DNA of 64,000 nucleotides from Hahella sp. HN01 (GCF_018986435.1 NZ_JAHMIN010000005.1:154010-218009), one strand, 5' to 3'. Shown: positions 1-8,076, counted from the stretch's first letter. Notes: generated by a model from the sequence alone, not told the origin. Made by a program: numbers and translations.

Positions 1-2222
1 AGGTCGCGCAGCGATGCGAGAGAAGAATAACCGGTGCCGAAGTCGTCCATGGAGATGCTCACCCCCAGGTTCTTCAGCGCGTTCAGTTTGTCCACGCCCA
101 CCTTGCCGGACTGCATCATGGCGGTCTCGGTGATTTCCATGTCCAGGCAGTCCGGGTTCAGGCCGCTCTGGGCCAGCGCTTCCCGGGTAACGGCGACGAT
201 ATCGGTGGCGCTGCCGAACTGCAGCGCGGAAATATTTACCGACATGCGGATTTCGTCCAGGCCTTCAGCTTGCCATTGCCGGCACTGGCGGCAGGCCTCT
301 CTCAGCACCCAACTGCCGATTTCGATGATCTGGCCGGTTTCCTCCGCAATGGGAATAAACTCCACCGGAGAGACGAAGCCGCGCTCGGGATGACGCCAGC
401 GCAGCAGCGCTTCGCAACCCATTACATTACCCGCCAGCGCGGATACCTGAGGTTGGTAGTACAGCTCGAACTGTCCTTTCTGCAAAGCGCTGCGGATGTC
501 GCTGATAATTTGATGCCGCTCCACCGCCATCTGATTCATTTTCTTGTCGAAATACTCAAAGCCATTACGGCCCTGGCGCTTGGAGTGATACATGGCGATA
601 TCCGCGCACTTCAGCAGCTCATGGGCGTCCTTGCCGTCTTCTGGATAGACGGCGATGCCCACGGAAGCGCCGAGCAGAAAGCTGTGGGACTCAATGAGGA
701 ACGGCGCCTGCATGGCGTCCAGCAGTCGTTTCACTATGTGGGAAATGTCCATGGGCGAGTGCAAATGGTTGACCACGATAGCGAACTCGTCGCCGCCGAT
801 GCGCGACATTTTGGTCGCTTCCATGGCCTCATGCTGCGCGGACATATCCGCCACCAGATCCTCTGCGCGCAAGACGTTGTGCAGACGCTGGGAAATTTCC
901 TTCAGCACCAGATCCCCAGCTTCATGGCCAAGAGAATCATTAACGTCTTTGAAGCCGTCGATGTCGATGTACAGCAGGCCGAGGCGGAAGTTATGCCGCG
1001 CCGCTTCGGTGATGGCGCGATGCAGAAATGCGCCGAAAGTATGTCGGTTGGCCAGCCCGGTCAGACTGTCGTGATAAGCGATGAAGGTCAGCTTGGACGC
1101 CGTGGCGCGCAGGTTGCCGTCCATATTCTTGAAGGCTCTAGCCAGCTCGCCGATTTCATCTCGTCGTCGCAATGTGGACTGAAAATCCCGCGCCGCTTCC
1201 GGCGGCGTTTCCGCATGGCTTTCGCCCAGTATCTGCGCCAGCTGGGTGACCCGGGAAATCGGTTTGATCAATTGCCCATGCACTACGCTGAATATCAGTG
1301 CGCTGGTGATCACGATCAGCACCAGAGTCAGCCAGGCCACTTGATTGGCCAGATAGAAGGCGTTTTCCTTGAGCTCGCTCATTGGCCAGACGCCGACAAT
1401 ACGCAGATCGGGCAGCACTTCCTTTTGCAAGGTCAAATAGTAATTTCCCGGTTCGCCAATGACGACCGCTTCACCGTTTTCAGAAGGAGAGGGGAGATGC
1501 TTGAATATCTCGCGGTAACCAGAGTGATGCTCTCCATCTTCCGGCACATAGGGGGTTCCTGAGGCGTCGACCAGCATCACGTGGCCGTGCTTGCCGATAT
1601 GGGTGGACTGAATGTTTCTGGCGATATCGTCCAGGCGGCTGGCGATCACCAGACTGCCGGCGCGGTCGCTTTCATCGATGGTTCTCCAGTCCGTGAAAGT
1701 GGATAGCGAAATGGACGCGCCCACCAACAGCAGCGGCGCCCCTGAGACGGCGCGGATGACGCAGGTCTTCTCTTTTTCAGGCTGTCCTTTATCCGCGTTG
1801 ATCCAGGCCTGCGTTATGGCGTCGGCGTTGTCTTTGAATGCGGCTTGGGGAAGGCTGGTCTGTGGCTTGCCATCCGTGTCCAGTATCCGCATGTCGATGT
1901 ACTCGGGGAATATCTCCTGGTAAGAGCGAAACAGCTCCAGCACCGGGCGATAAAACAGGAAGAAGCGTTGCTCTTCGTCATCGGTCATGAAGTACTGACG
2001 GATCAAGTTTGATTTGGAGATCAGGCGCAGATTGCCCTGTGCGACATCGACCCGGCGTTGCAGATTCGCCTGGGCCACATTCAGCTGGTCCACCAGTTGA
2101 TCATTCACCTGCTCCAGAAAGTTTTCCGACTGGCGGTGATACAGCAGCAGCCCGGCGACGATCAATGGCAACATGATCAATGGCAGCAGCATCAATGTAA
2201 TTCGGGTTTTTAGTCTGAACAT
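1..2222 (-). CDS. Membrane GGDEF/EAL cyclic-di-GMP enzyme (partial, C-terminus off window)
   Basis: Bifunctional diguanylate cyclase/phosphodiesterase family protein acting at the inner membrane. Read on the minus strand from an ATG at 2222. It has an N-terminal membrane segment (about residues 8-27), a roughly 260-residue periplasmic sensor region, a second membrane segment near residue 293 followed by a HAMP-like linker, an intact GGDEF motif (RIGGDEFAIVV, near 781-809), an intact EAL motif (GCEALLRW, near 396-419) and the DDFGTGYSSL motif just inside the window edge. Both active-site signatures look usable, so the net activity cannot be told. It starts 3 bp after the stop of the polyamine-type binding protein gene, so the two are surely cotranscribed. 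The arrangement matches NspS-MbaA of Vibrio cholerae, where the binding protein controls the enzyme; transfer of that role is inference. Confidence 0.93.
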   Translation of the reverse strand, partial: MFRLKTRITLMLLPLIMLPLIVAGLLLYHRQSENFLEQVNDQLVDQLNVAQANLQRRVDVAQGNLRLISKSNLIRQYFMTDDEEQRFFLFYRPVLELFRSYQEIFPEYIDMRILDTDGKPQTSLPQAAFKDNADAITQAWINADKGQPEKEKTCVIRAVSGAPLLLVGASISLSTFTDWRTIDESDRAGSLVIASRLDDIARNIQSTHIGKHGHVMLVDASGTPYVPEDGEHHSGYREIFKHLPSPSENGEAVVIGEPGNYYLTLQKEVLPDLRIVGVWPMSELKENAFYLANQVAWLTLVLIVITSALIFSVVHGQLIKPISRVTQLAQILGESHAETPPEAARDFQSTLRRRDEIGELARAFKNMDGNLRATASKLTFIAYHDSLTGLANRHTFGAFLHRAITEAARHNFRLGLLYIDIDGFKDVNDSLGHEAGDLVLKEISQRLHNVLRAEDLVADMSAQHEAMEATKMSRIGGDEFAIVVNHLHSPMDISHIVKRLLDAMQAPFLIESHSFLLGASVGIAVYPEDGKDAHELLKCADIAMYHSKRQGRNGFEYFDKKMNQMAVERHQIISDIRSALQKGQFELYYQPQVSALAGNVMGCEALLRWRHPERGFVSPVEFIPIAEETGQIIEIGSWVLREACRQCRQWQAEGLDEIRMSVNISALQFGSATDIVAVTREALAQSGLNPDCLDMEITETAMMQSGKVGVDKLNALKNLGVSISMDDFGTGYSSLASLRD

Positions 2223-2225
2223 GCG

Positions 2226-3296
2226 TTACTGAGAGGTGATGGTGACGAAGTCTGCGATCACTCTCCGCATCGTTGAGGCGGGAAGGCGCTCTAATTGCTC
2301 AAAGCGCGCCAGGCTCTTGGCGGAGGGGTAAATCACGGGGTTATTCAGAAAGCTTTTGGGCAGTCGCTGCTCCGCTCCGATATTGGCGGTGGCGAAAAAG
2401 ATGCTTTTGGTATTGCGGGCGTTGATCTCCGGATCGTGAATAAAGTTGATGAACTGCAATGCGAGGTCCTTGCTGTTCGATTTGGTCAGGACGGCGATGG
2501 AGTCCAGCCACAGTCCGCTGCCCTCCATGGGGTAGACAAAATCGATATTGGCGTTGCGATGCATCAGATTCAAAGCATCGCCGTTGTAAGCCATTGCCAT
2601 CCATACTTCGCCGCTGAACAAGTCTGCGCCTTCGCCTGCCAGCGGGTTGCGGTAGGCGCGAACGTAAGGACGTTGTTTGCGCAGCAGTTCCGCGGCGGCG
2701 TTCAGTTCGTTTTCGTCAATGGAGTTGACGGAATACCCCAACGACTTCAACGCCATACTGAACGCCGTCGTGGCGGTGTTGATGACCAGGATTTTGCCCT
2801 TCAGCGCCTCCACCGGGCGAAACAGGTCCATCCATGAGGTCGGCGGTCGCGGCGCGAGATCCTTGCGATAGATAATGCCGACGCTGCCCCAGGCGTAGGG
2901 AACGGTCTGCAGCTCCTGTGGGAGATCCTGCTTTTTCAGGGGATAGCGCACGTATCTAAGGTTGGGCAGGTCGGATTTGCGGAAAGTTTCCAGCCAGCCC
3001 TTGGCGTGGTAGGGCTCGCGCATCAACTCATCAAAGACCAGCAGATCGAATCCGGCTCCGCCGGTGTTAGCCATGATCAGGTCGCGCTCATCATCGTCCT
3101 CATAATAGACCTGACGTACTTTGACGTTGTATTTGGCTTCAAAGGCCTCAATCACCTCGGGAGCCATGTAATCTTCCCAGGTGAGAATCACCAAAGTATC
3201 CTCCGCAACAGCCGTCGCACTGGCCGCAATGCCTGATAACACGAGGCATAAAGTGAGCGCGAGGCCGCCTCTTAACAAGGGCGTGAAAAGACGCAT
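2226..3296 (-). CDS. PotD-like periplasmic spermidine/putrescine-type binding protein
   Basis: Extracytoplasmic solute-binding protein of the PotD/PotF family, 356 residues. It has a clear N-terminal signal sequence (hydrophobic stretch ending near SATAVAED), the early LTWEDYMAPEVIEAFE segment and the VPYAWGSVGIIYRKD segment typical of polyamine binders. No permease or ATPase genes lie beside it. Instead the gene runs with a 3-bp gap into a transmembrane GGDEF/EAL gene. That context suggests a sensory rather than a transport role, as for NspS in Vibrio (known for that protein, inferred here). The ligand could be a polyamine or another amine; the sequence alone does not decide. Confidence 0.88.
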   Translation of the reverse strand: MRLFTPLLRGGLALTLCLVLSGIAASATAVAEDTLVILTWEDYMAPEVIEAFEAKYNVKVRQVYYEDDDERDLIMANTGGAGFDLLVFDELMREPYHAKGWLETFRKSDLPNLRYVRYPLKKQDLPQELQTVPYAWGSVGIIYRKDLAPRPPTSWMDLFRPVEALKGKILVINTATTAFSMALKSLGYSVNSIDENELNAAAELLRKQRPYVRAYRNPLAGEGADLFSGEVWMAMAYNGDALNLMHRNANIDFVYPMEGSGLWLDSIAVLTKSNSKDLALQFINFIHDPEINARNTKSIFFATANIGAEQRLPKSFLNNPVIYPSAKSLARFEQLERLPASTMRRVIADFVTITSQ

Positions 3297-3484
3297 GCTG
3301 ATTCCTGAAAGTCCCCGTCAGCTCCGCCGTAAACCCGGGAAAGGCGGGCGCTGGTGTTTTTCTTGGTTATAGTGAGTATAGATGAGTCCGTGAAGATGGC
3401 GTTGGCGGGCGTTCTTTTTTCATGCAAGGGCGAAGGCGTTCTGGCTGACATGCCTCACCAAATCAGTAAGATAGGCGCTTTGTT

Positions 3485-3928
3485 ATGGCGGTTTGGGCGA
3501 TTATTGAATATCAGGCTGAGCTCCTTTTCGTGCAGCGTAGCGCCCGGACGACCAGGGCGGGACAGTGGTGTTTTCCCGGCGGCGGCGTTAAGCGTGGGGA
3601 AACGCCGGAAGCAGCCTGCGTGCGTGAAGTGCAAGAGGAAACCGGCCTGCAGGTGAAGGTTCAGCGTCTGGTCGCGGAAGTCGGCGGGGAGTGCTACTTC
3701 GTTTGTGCTCTGGAGGCGCTTCCGCTGGTCGTTCAACTGAAACAGAACGAATGCGTAGACTATGCCTGGGCGGCGCCGCAGCGGTTGTCCGGGCTGGGAA
3801 CTATCATGAACTTCAGAATCGTGGGACCTCTGTTGCGTAGTCTGGGTTACGACGTGAATCTTGGCGCGGCGGATGAAGAATCTTTAGTCGCCACAGAGAG
3901 TCGATGCGATAACGGGAGGTTCGCCTGA
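3485..3928 (+). CDS. Nudix hydrolase
   Basis: Small Nudix-fold phosphohydrolase, 147 residues. The Nudix box is complete: a glycine, then five residues to E, then REVQEETGL (around residues 34-57). The family cleaves nucleoside diphosphates linked to another group, including 5'-triphosphate RNA ends and oxidised nucleotides; the substrate here cannot be read from sequence. The start ATG at 3485 has only a weak ribosome-binding site. The gene is first of three same-strand genes (Nudix, P-loop kinase, Thg1-like), with 24 bp to the next, so it may serve the same RNA-end chemistry. A general nucleotide-sanitising role is the alternative. Confidence 0.88.
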   Translation: MAVWAIIEYQAELLFVQRSARTTRAGQWCFPGGGVKRGETPEAACVREVQEETGLQVKVQRLVAEVGGECYFVCALEALPLVVQLKQNECVDYAWAAPQRLSGLGTIMNFRIVGPLLRSLGYDVNLGAADEESLVATESRCDNGRFA

Positions 3929-3952
3929 TGCGGACGATAAACGGGAGGAACC

Positions 3953-4399
3953 GTGCAGGGTGTGATTTTTATTGGGTTGCAGGCGAGTGGAAAGTCCTCG
4001 TTTTATCTGCAGCAGTTTTACCGAACTCATCTGCGTCTGAATATGGATATGCTGAAAACCCGGCGACGGGAGGACATCCTGCTCAGCGCATGCATTGAAG
4101 CCAAGCAGTCGGTGGTCATCGACAATACCAACCCGACCCGGGAAGGGCGCGGCAAATATATCGACCTGTTTCGGCGTGGACGTTTCAGTGTGGCGGGTTA
4201 TTACTTCAGCTCCTCATTGGCGGACTGTATGGCCCGCAATAGCGGCAGAGAAGGCAAGGAACGAATTCCCGACGCCGGACTGCGCAGCGTTTACGCAAAG
4301 ATGGAATTGCCGGAATATGCGGAAGGGTTTGACGCCCTGTATTACGTCCGGCTCAACGGTGGCGAATTTATAGTGGAAGAGTGGCGCAGTGAAATTTAA
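3953..4399 (+). CDS. Polynucleotide-kinase-like P-loop ATPase
   Basis: P-loop kinase of 148 residues. Walker A is GLQASGKSS near the N-terminus; the following NMDMLKTRR and the DNTNPTREGRGKYI segment (about residues 55-70) resemble the kinase domain of T4 Pnkp and eukaryotic PNKP, where the Asp and the DNTN loop bind the 5'-OH substrate. No phosphatase or ligase domain is attached. The start is a GTG at 3953 preceded by a strong GGGAGGA site. It overlaps the downstream Thg1-like gene by 11 bp, implying translational coupling. The likely role is phosphorylation of 5'-OH RNA ends before repair; this is inferred from neighbours and motif similarity. Confidence 0.82.
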   Translation: MQGVIFIGLQASGKSSFYLQQFYRTHLRLNMDMLKTRRREDILLSACIEAKQSVVIDNTNPTREGRGKYIDLFRRGRFSVAGYYFSSSLADCMARNSGREGKERIPDAGLRSVYAKMELPEYAEGFDALYYVRLNGGEFIVEEWRSEI

Positions 4400-5150
4400 C
4401 GATCTCGATAAAAAGATGCGGGTGTATGAGACCGCTCATGATTTTTGCGTATTGCCGGGCATGTACATAGTGGCGCGCATTGACGGCAGGGGCTTCACTA
4501 AACTGACCAAGGAAGCGCATGACTTTGAAGCGCCCTTTGATGTGCGCTTTCGGGACATGATGGTGGCGACGGTGGACCATCTGATGAACAGCGGATTCAA
4601 CATTGTTTATGGCTACACGCAAAGCGATGAAATTTCGCTGTTGTTTCACCCTGACGACAACAGCTTCAACCGCAAGGAGCGCAAACTCAACTCCCTGCTG
4701 GCTGGAGAAGCCAGCGCTAAATTCAGTCTGATGCTGGGAGACATCGGCGCCTTTGACAGCCGTATCTGCCAACTGCCGAATCCACGTCTGGTGGTGGATT
4801 ACTTCCGCTGGCGCAACGAAGACGCTCATCGCAATGCCTTGAACGCTCACTGCTATTGGGCCATGCGCAAAGAGGGCGTAGACCCGGAAACCGCCGCGGC
4901 GAGATTGAGCAAAGTCTCCATCGCCAATAAAAACGAACTCCTGTTTCAAAAAGGCGTTAACTTCAATGAACTGCCCAACTGGCAGAAGCGAGGCGTGGGA
5001 ATGTACTGGGAACAGTACGAGAAGGAAGCGCTCAACCCAAAGACCGGCGAGACCGTAACGGCTATGCGTAAGCGACTCAAAGTCGACTACGAACTGCCTA
5101 TGAAAGATAAGTACAGCGCGTTTATCGAAACAGTGATCCTGCAACAATAG
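4389..5150 (+). CDS. Thg1-like 3'-5' RNA polymerase (tRNA-His guanylyltransferase family)
   Basis: 253-residue member of the Thg1/TLP family, enzymes that add nucleotides to RNA 5' ends in the 3'-to-5' direction. The metal-binding motifs are both present: RIDGRGFTKLT (about residue 28) and YGYTQSDEISLLF (about residue 73). Bacterial TLPs studied elsewhere repair 5'-truncated tRNAs by templated addition rather than adding G-1 to tRNA-His, since bacteria encode that G. The start is a GTG at 4389 inside the end of the kinase gene. With the upstream kinase and Nudix genes it forms a plausible RNA 5'-end repair cassette. No terminator is visible after it; the repeat array begins about 60 bp downstream. 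Confidence 0.9.
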   Translation: MKFNDLDKKMRVYETAHDFCVLPGMYIVARIDGRGFTKLTKEAHDFEAPFDVRFRDMMVATVDHLMNSGFNIVYGYTQSDEISLLFHPDDNSFNRKERKLNSLLAGEASAKFSLMLGDIGAFDSRICQLPNPRLVVDYFRWRNEDAHRNALNAHCYWAMRKEGVDPETAAARLSKVSIANKNELLFQKGVNFNELPNWQKRGVGMYWEQYEKEALNPKTGETVTAMRKRLKVDYELPMKDKYSAFIETVILQQ

Positions 5151-5213
5151 AGAAATCGGACGCGGGCTTATTCATCGAGATTCGGACAAGCCTGGGACGA
5201 TGGGATATTGGGT

Positions 5214-5536
5214 GGTGACGCTCTGGGAAGTCCTTCGACAAGCTCAGGACGAACGGGGTATGACAGGTGAGTTTGGAATTTTGTGGTGGTTTGTGAGCTT
5301 ATGGTGAGACGCTCTGGGAAGTCCTTCGACAAGCTCAGGACGAACGGAGTATGGCAGGTAAGTTTGGAATTTTGTGGTGTTTTGTGAGCTTATGGTGCGA
5401 CGCTCTGGAAAGTCCTTCGACAAGCTCAGGGCGAACGGGGTATGGCTGGTGAGTTTGGAGTTTTGTGGTGGTTTGTGAGTTTCTGGTGTGACGCTCTGGA
5501 AGGTCCTTCGACGGGCTCAGGACGAGCGGGGTATGG
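5214..5536 (+). repeat. Tandem array, 91-bp period, four REP-like cores
   Basis: Four copies of a short imperfect palindrome (GTCCT-N11-AGGAC followed by GAACG) start at 5230, 5321, 5412 and 5503, exactly 91 bp apart and all in the same orientation. The spacers are also related (TGAGTTTGGAATTTTGTGGT and variants), so the whole 91-bp unit has been duplicated in tandem, with a few substitutions per copy. The last copy diverges soon after its core. Reading frames here encode only repeat translations such as RPEPVEG or VLSPSKD and are not genes. Confidence 0.93.
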
Positions 5537-5651
5537 CAGAGCAAGAGGGGTAGATATGATGAGTGGATACCATTCGGAATGTTCTGAGGCGCTTCCCCCT
5601 AGAACACCGCCCATTTTATTAGTAATACTTGCTGGCGCCCTAATGATCCAC

Positions 5652-5677
5652 CGTTCGCCCTGAGCTTGTCGAAGGGC
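5652..5677 (-). repeat. REP-like palindrome, inverted relative to the array
   Basis: Core of the same element as in the upstream array, here in the opposite orientation (CGTTCGCCCTGAGCTTGTCG...). It has compensating changes in the stem (GGGCCC side), so the palindrome is kept. A second copy in the same orientation follows 54 bp later as the left arm of the GIY-YIG unit. Confidence 0.85.
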
Positions 5678-5704
5678 CCCACTGAGCTATGTTATCCAGT
5701 ATCC

Positions 5705-5742
5705 CCGTTCGTCCTGAGCTTGTCGAAGGACTTCCCAGGGCG
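5705..5742 (-). repeat. Left REP-like arm
   Basis: 38-nt repeat beginning CCGTTCGTCCTGAGCTTGTC and ending CTTCCCAGGGCG, in minus orientation. It ends 25 bp before the likely start of the GIY-YIG gene. The right arm at 6066-6103 is its inverted copy with three differences. Confidence 0.9.
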
Positions 5743-5767
5743 ATGAATATCAAAAAGGAGTTTGAGA

Positions 5768-6055
5768 TTGAGTTTTTTCACCTACATCCTGAAGTGTGCT
5801 GATAACAGTTACTACACCGGACACACGGAGAATCTTGAAGCGCGTATTTACCAACATATTGAGGGCGTGTTTCCTGATTGTTATACGTTTAACCGTAGAC
5901 CTTTGACGCTGGTTTATTCCCAAACGTTCGCCACGCGTGAAGAAGCCTTGGCCTCGGAGAGACAGATCAAGGGATGGAGTCGGGCGAAGAAGGAAGCGTT
6001 GATTAATGGTGATTGGGAGGCGGTGGTGCGTTTGTCCAAGTCCAGGGGTAAATAG
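5768..6055 (+). CDS. Stand-alone GIY-YIG nuclease
   Basis: Single-domain GIY-YIG endonuclease of about 95 residues. It shows TYILKC (GIY equivalent), YYTGHT (YIG equivalent), the conserved Arg in LEARIYQH and the metal-binding Glu in ALASERQIKGWSR, so the catalytic set looks complete. The likely start is a TTG at 5768, seven bases after AAAAAGGAG; the in-frame TTG at 5762 is too close to that site. Proteins of this size are often annotated as UvrC-like or UPF0213-type nucleases of unknown role. Here the gene is flanked at 25 and 11 bp by inverted repeats, which suggests that it belongs to the repeat family. Confidence 0.88.
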   Translation: MSFFTYILKCADNSYYTGHTENLEARIYQHIEGVFPDCYTFNRRPLTLVYSQTFATREEALASERQIKGWSRAKKEALINGDWEAVVRLSKSRGK

Positions 6056-6065
6056 TATTGGTGGT

Positions 6066-6103
6066 CGCTCTGGGAAGTCCTTCGACGGGCTCAGGACGAA
6101 CGG
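6066..6103 (+). repeat. Right REP-like arm
   Basis: 38-nt repeat beginning CGCTCTGGGAAGTCCTTCGA, in plus orientation, located 11 bp after the nuclease gene. It pairs as an inverted repeat with the left arm (5705-5742) and with the copy at 6240-6277. Confidence 0.9.
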
Positions 6104-6239
6104 TGCATCATGAGGATTCAACAGTGTATTGCTATGACGAAAGGGATTGGGATCTTCAAAAGGAGCGCGTCGGGATATTTGGAGGTTACTCCGTTCCTCC
6201 AGACTTTACCCAATATAATTCCGTCCACACCAACATCCC

Positions 6240-6277
6240 CCGTTCGTCCTGAGCCTGTCGAAGGACTTCCCAGAGCG
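6240..6277 (-). repeat. REP-like arm, outer right copy
   Basis: Another 38-nt copy in minus orientation. With the 6066-6103 copy it makes an inverted pair separated by about 136 bp of non-coding sequence. This resembles paired REP elements. The interval between them shows no recognisable gene. Confidence 0.88.
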
Positions 6278-6288
6278 TCCCATAAAAG

Positions 6289-6330
6289 AACACCGCCAGC
6301 CCTGTATCGAACAGGCTGGCGGTGTTTTTA
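6289..6330. terminator. Bidirectional intrinsic terminator
   Basis: Strong hairpin: AACACCGCCAGCC pairs with GGCTGGCGGTGTT, extended by CTGT/ACAG with one bulged base. It is followed by TTTTT on the plus side and TTCTTTT on the minus side. It lies between the repeat unit and the convergent 6360-7985 gene and probably ends transcription of that gene. Confidence 0.85.
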
Positions 6331-6359
6331 CGACAGGGACGAGCTATTCAGCGCCTATC

Positions 6360-7985
6360 TCACCATTCATCATCGTCAATAATCACCGGTACTTCCGTAT
6401 AGGCGCCGCCTTTTTGGGTGACGCGTACGAGGTAGTAGCCGTTGACGGTGTAGTTGTGGGAGACGGTTTGTTGTGAGCCCAGGTTGTTGAGCGCGGTGCG
6501 GGTTCCGTCGCCCCAGTCTACGGTGTAGTCGCGGGGGTGTCTGGAGATGATGTCGCCCACGCAGCTGCGGATGGAGACCGGCATATTCACCTTGGTCGGA
6601 ACGGCGGTGTCGTAGGCGGGGCGCAGTTCCGGGGACAGGGCGGTGCTATAGGGTTTCAGGAAGTCGAAGAAAACCAGTCCGGTGCGCCAGATCTGCCAGT
6701 ATTGCGGACGCAAAATATAGGCGCCGAATACCTTGGCTTCTGCGGTCAGACCGAAGCGAAAATCCACGGCGCCCAGTGCGGCGTTGACTGTCTCGCGAAC
6801 GCCGTTGTTGTCGCCATCGCCACAGAGGTTGCCGTAGTAGCCGAACAGCTCAATGGGGAAGGACGGCTTGGCGCCGACTTGCGCGTACAGGAACCATTCG
6901 CCGTAGACGATGCCTTTCGCCGCCACTTGCAGATAGGGCTCCAGGTTGATCTTGGCGCTGATTTCCGCACCCAGGCTGTTGCGCAGATCGCCGCTCAGAT
7001 TCTGGTGATGCGCGCTGTTCTTGGTGCAGGAATGGGTGGTGCAGGTGTAGTCAAAATCTCCCTTGTAGCGAAGGGGTTTCACGGCGGCGATCTTACCGGT
7101 GGCTTGCACCTGAATATTGCCGGTGCCTACTTCGATAGGCAGCTTCAGTTTCACCAGAACCGGAACCGGGCCGACAAAGAAGACTGTCTCCATCAGCTTG
7201 GGTTCGGCGATCTCCCAATTGAGGTTGCCGAAGTCGTGTTTGGCCACGCCGGTCAGGCTGAATTCTCCTGAGACGTCGTAGTTGGACTTGGCCACCACAT
7301 GACGCACTTTGAACTTGTAAGGGATGCAGAACTTGCGCTTGTACTTGTAATGCAGCTCCAGGCGCACGTCGGCGTCCACATTCATATTGCCGGCGAAATC
7401 AATGTAGGCGTTGTCCTGCCCAAAACGTTTGTTGTGGCTGAATGTCTTGTCGATGCTCTTATCGAAGGACTTACTCTTATCCTTCCAGCCGCCGCACCCA
7501 AACAGACGTGCGGAGCGCGCGCCTAAAGGACTCTCGTCTGTGTCCGGCTGCAGGCCGAATTCATCCATATAGAGCTGCGCTTCCGCCTGAGAGGTCAGGT
7601 TGGCGCCGCGGCGGTCGATGATCCAGGCGTCGAAGGTGTCGGCGAAGGGACGGTCTTCGCCCGTGCGGTTGGCGGTGAGCCAGTTGCCGTTATCCTCGCG
7701 GATTTCCTGCTCCAGCTCCTCCTTTTCCGCCTGCGGCAATCCGCCGTACAAATAGGCGTTTTCAACGCCTTCGCTGCTGTGGATATAGTAAAGTTCGACG
7801 TTGCGGGACAGGCCCTGATCGTCGGTAGTGGTGATCTGTTTAAGTTCGAATCCGTCGCCGGATATCAAAACGGTTTCGTTGACGCTCGTCTCCGCGCTCG
7901 CCGCGCCGGAGATCAGGAAAGACAATGCAAAACCGGCGACCGCAAGCTTTTTGCAAAAGCCGGCCAGGGAACGGTGTGCGGACAT
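6360..7985 (-). CDS. Exported protein with C-terminal PKD-like segment
   Basis: 541-residue secreted protein that I do not recognise as a whole. An ATG at 7985 preceded by AAAGGA gives a clean signal peptide (ending GAASAE); a longer start 33 bp upstream lacks such a site. The middle is beta-rich with paired cysteines (CTTHSC, LFGCGG). The last 60 residues (DYTVDWGDGTRT ... VSHNYTVNGYYLVRVT) look like a PKD-type immunoglobulin-like fold, with the WGDG and NYT..G.Y landmarks. It lies 91 bp downstream of a secreted vWA protein gene on the same strand, probably one operon. Role unknown; an extracellular adhesion or binding function would fit. Confidence 0.8.
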   Translation of the reverse strand: MSAHRSLAGFCKKLAVAGFALSFLISGAASAETSVNETVLISGDGFELKQITTTDDQGLSRNVELYYIHSSEGVENAYLYGGLPQAEKEELEQEIREDNGNWLTANRTGEDRPFADTFDAWIIDRRGANLTSQAEAQLYMDEFGLQPDTDESPLGARSARLFGCGGWKDKSKSFDKSIDKTFSHNKRFGQDNAYIDFAGNMNVDADVRLELHYKYKRKFCIPYKFKVRHVVAKSNYDVSGEFSLTGVAKHDFGNLNWEIAEPKLMETVFFVGPVPVLVKLKLPIEVGTGNIQVQATGKIAAVKPLRYKGDFDYTCTTHSCTKNSAHHQNLSGDLRNSLGAEISAKINLEPYLQVAAKGIVYGEWFLYAQVGAKPSFPIELFGYYGNLCGDGDNNGVRETVNAALGAVDFRFGLTAEAKVFGAYILRPQYWQIWRTGLVFFDFLKPYSTALSPELRPAYDTAVPTKVNMPVSIRSCVGDIISRHPRDYTVDWGDGTRTALNNLGSQQTVSHNYTVNGYYLVRVTQKGGAYTEVPVIIDDDEW

Positions 7986-8076
7986 AATGAATTCCTTTGG
8001 AAAGTTCGGGCGCGACAAGGCGCGCCCGTGCGAGGTGATGACTAAATGTCTACGTGACTGGCGCTAGCGCCGTTGC

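Larger units (their letters stand above)
5705..6103 (+). mobile_element. Candidate minimal element: inverted REP arms around a GIY-YIG nuclease gene
   Basis: A 399-bp unit consisting of a 38-nt left arm, a small GIY-YIG nuclease gene and a 38-nt right arm in inverted orientation (35 of 38 positions identical between arms). The right arm begins 11 bp after the stop codon. More copies of the same repeat lie on both sides, four in tandem to the left and single inverted copies at 5652 and 6240. The architecture recalls REP sequences with their RAYT transposase, but with a GIY-YIG nuclease instead. That it is mobile is inference; no target-site duplication was identified. Confidence 0.4.

Noticed and set aside
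270..1562. 430-codon plus-strand frame opposite the GGDEF/EAL gene
   Set aside because: The minus strand carries complete GGDEF and EAL motifs over the same bases; the plus frame shows no family features.
4368..5147. 259-codon minus-strand frame opposite the Thg1-like gene
   Set aside because: The plus strand shows the full Thg1 motifs and operon coupling; the minus frame is a shadow.
5214..5536. CRISPR array
   Set aside because: Spacing is regular but the spacers are related to each other and no cas gene is near; this is a tandem duplication of a REP-like unit.
5335..5663. Reading frames on both strands across the tandem repeats
   Set aside because: They translate the palindromic repeat itself (RPEPVEG, VLSPSKD and similar) and have no ribosome-binding sites.
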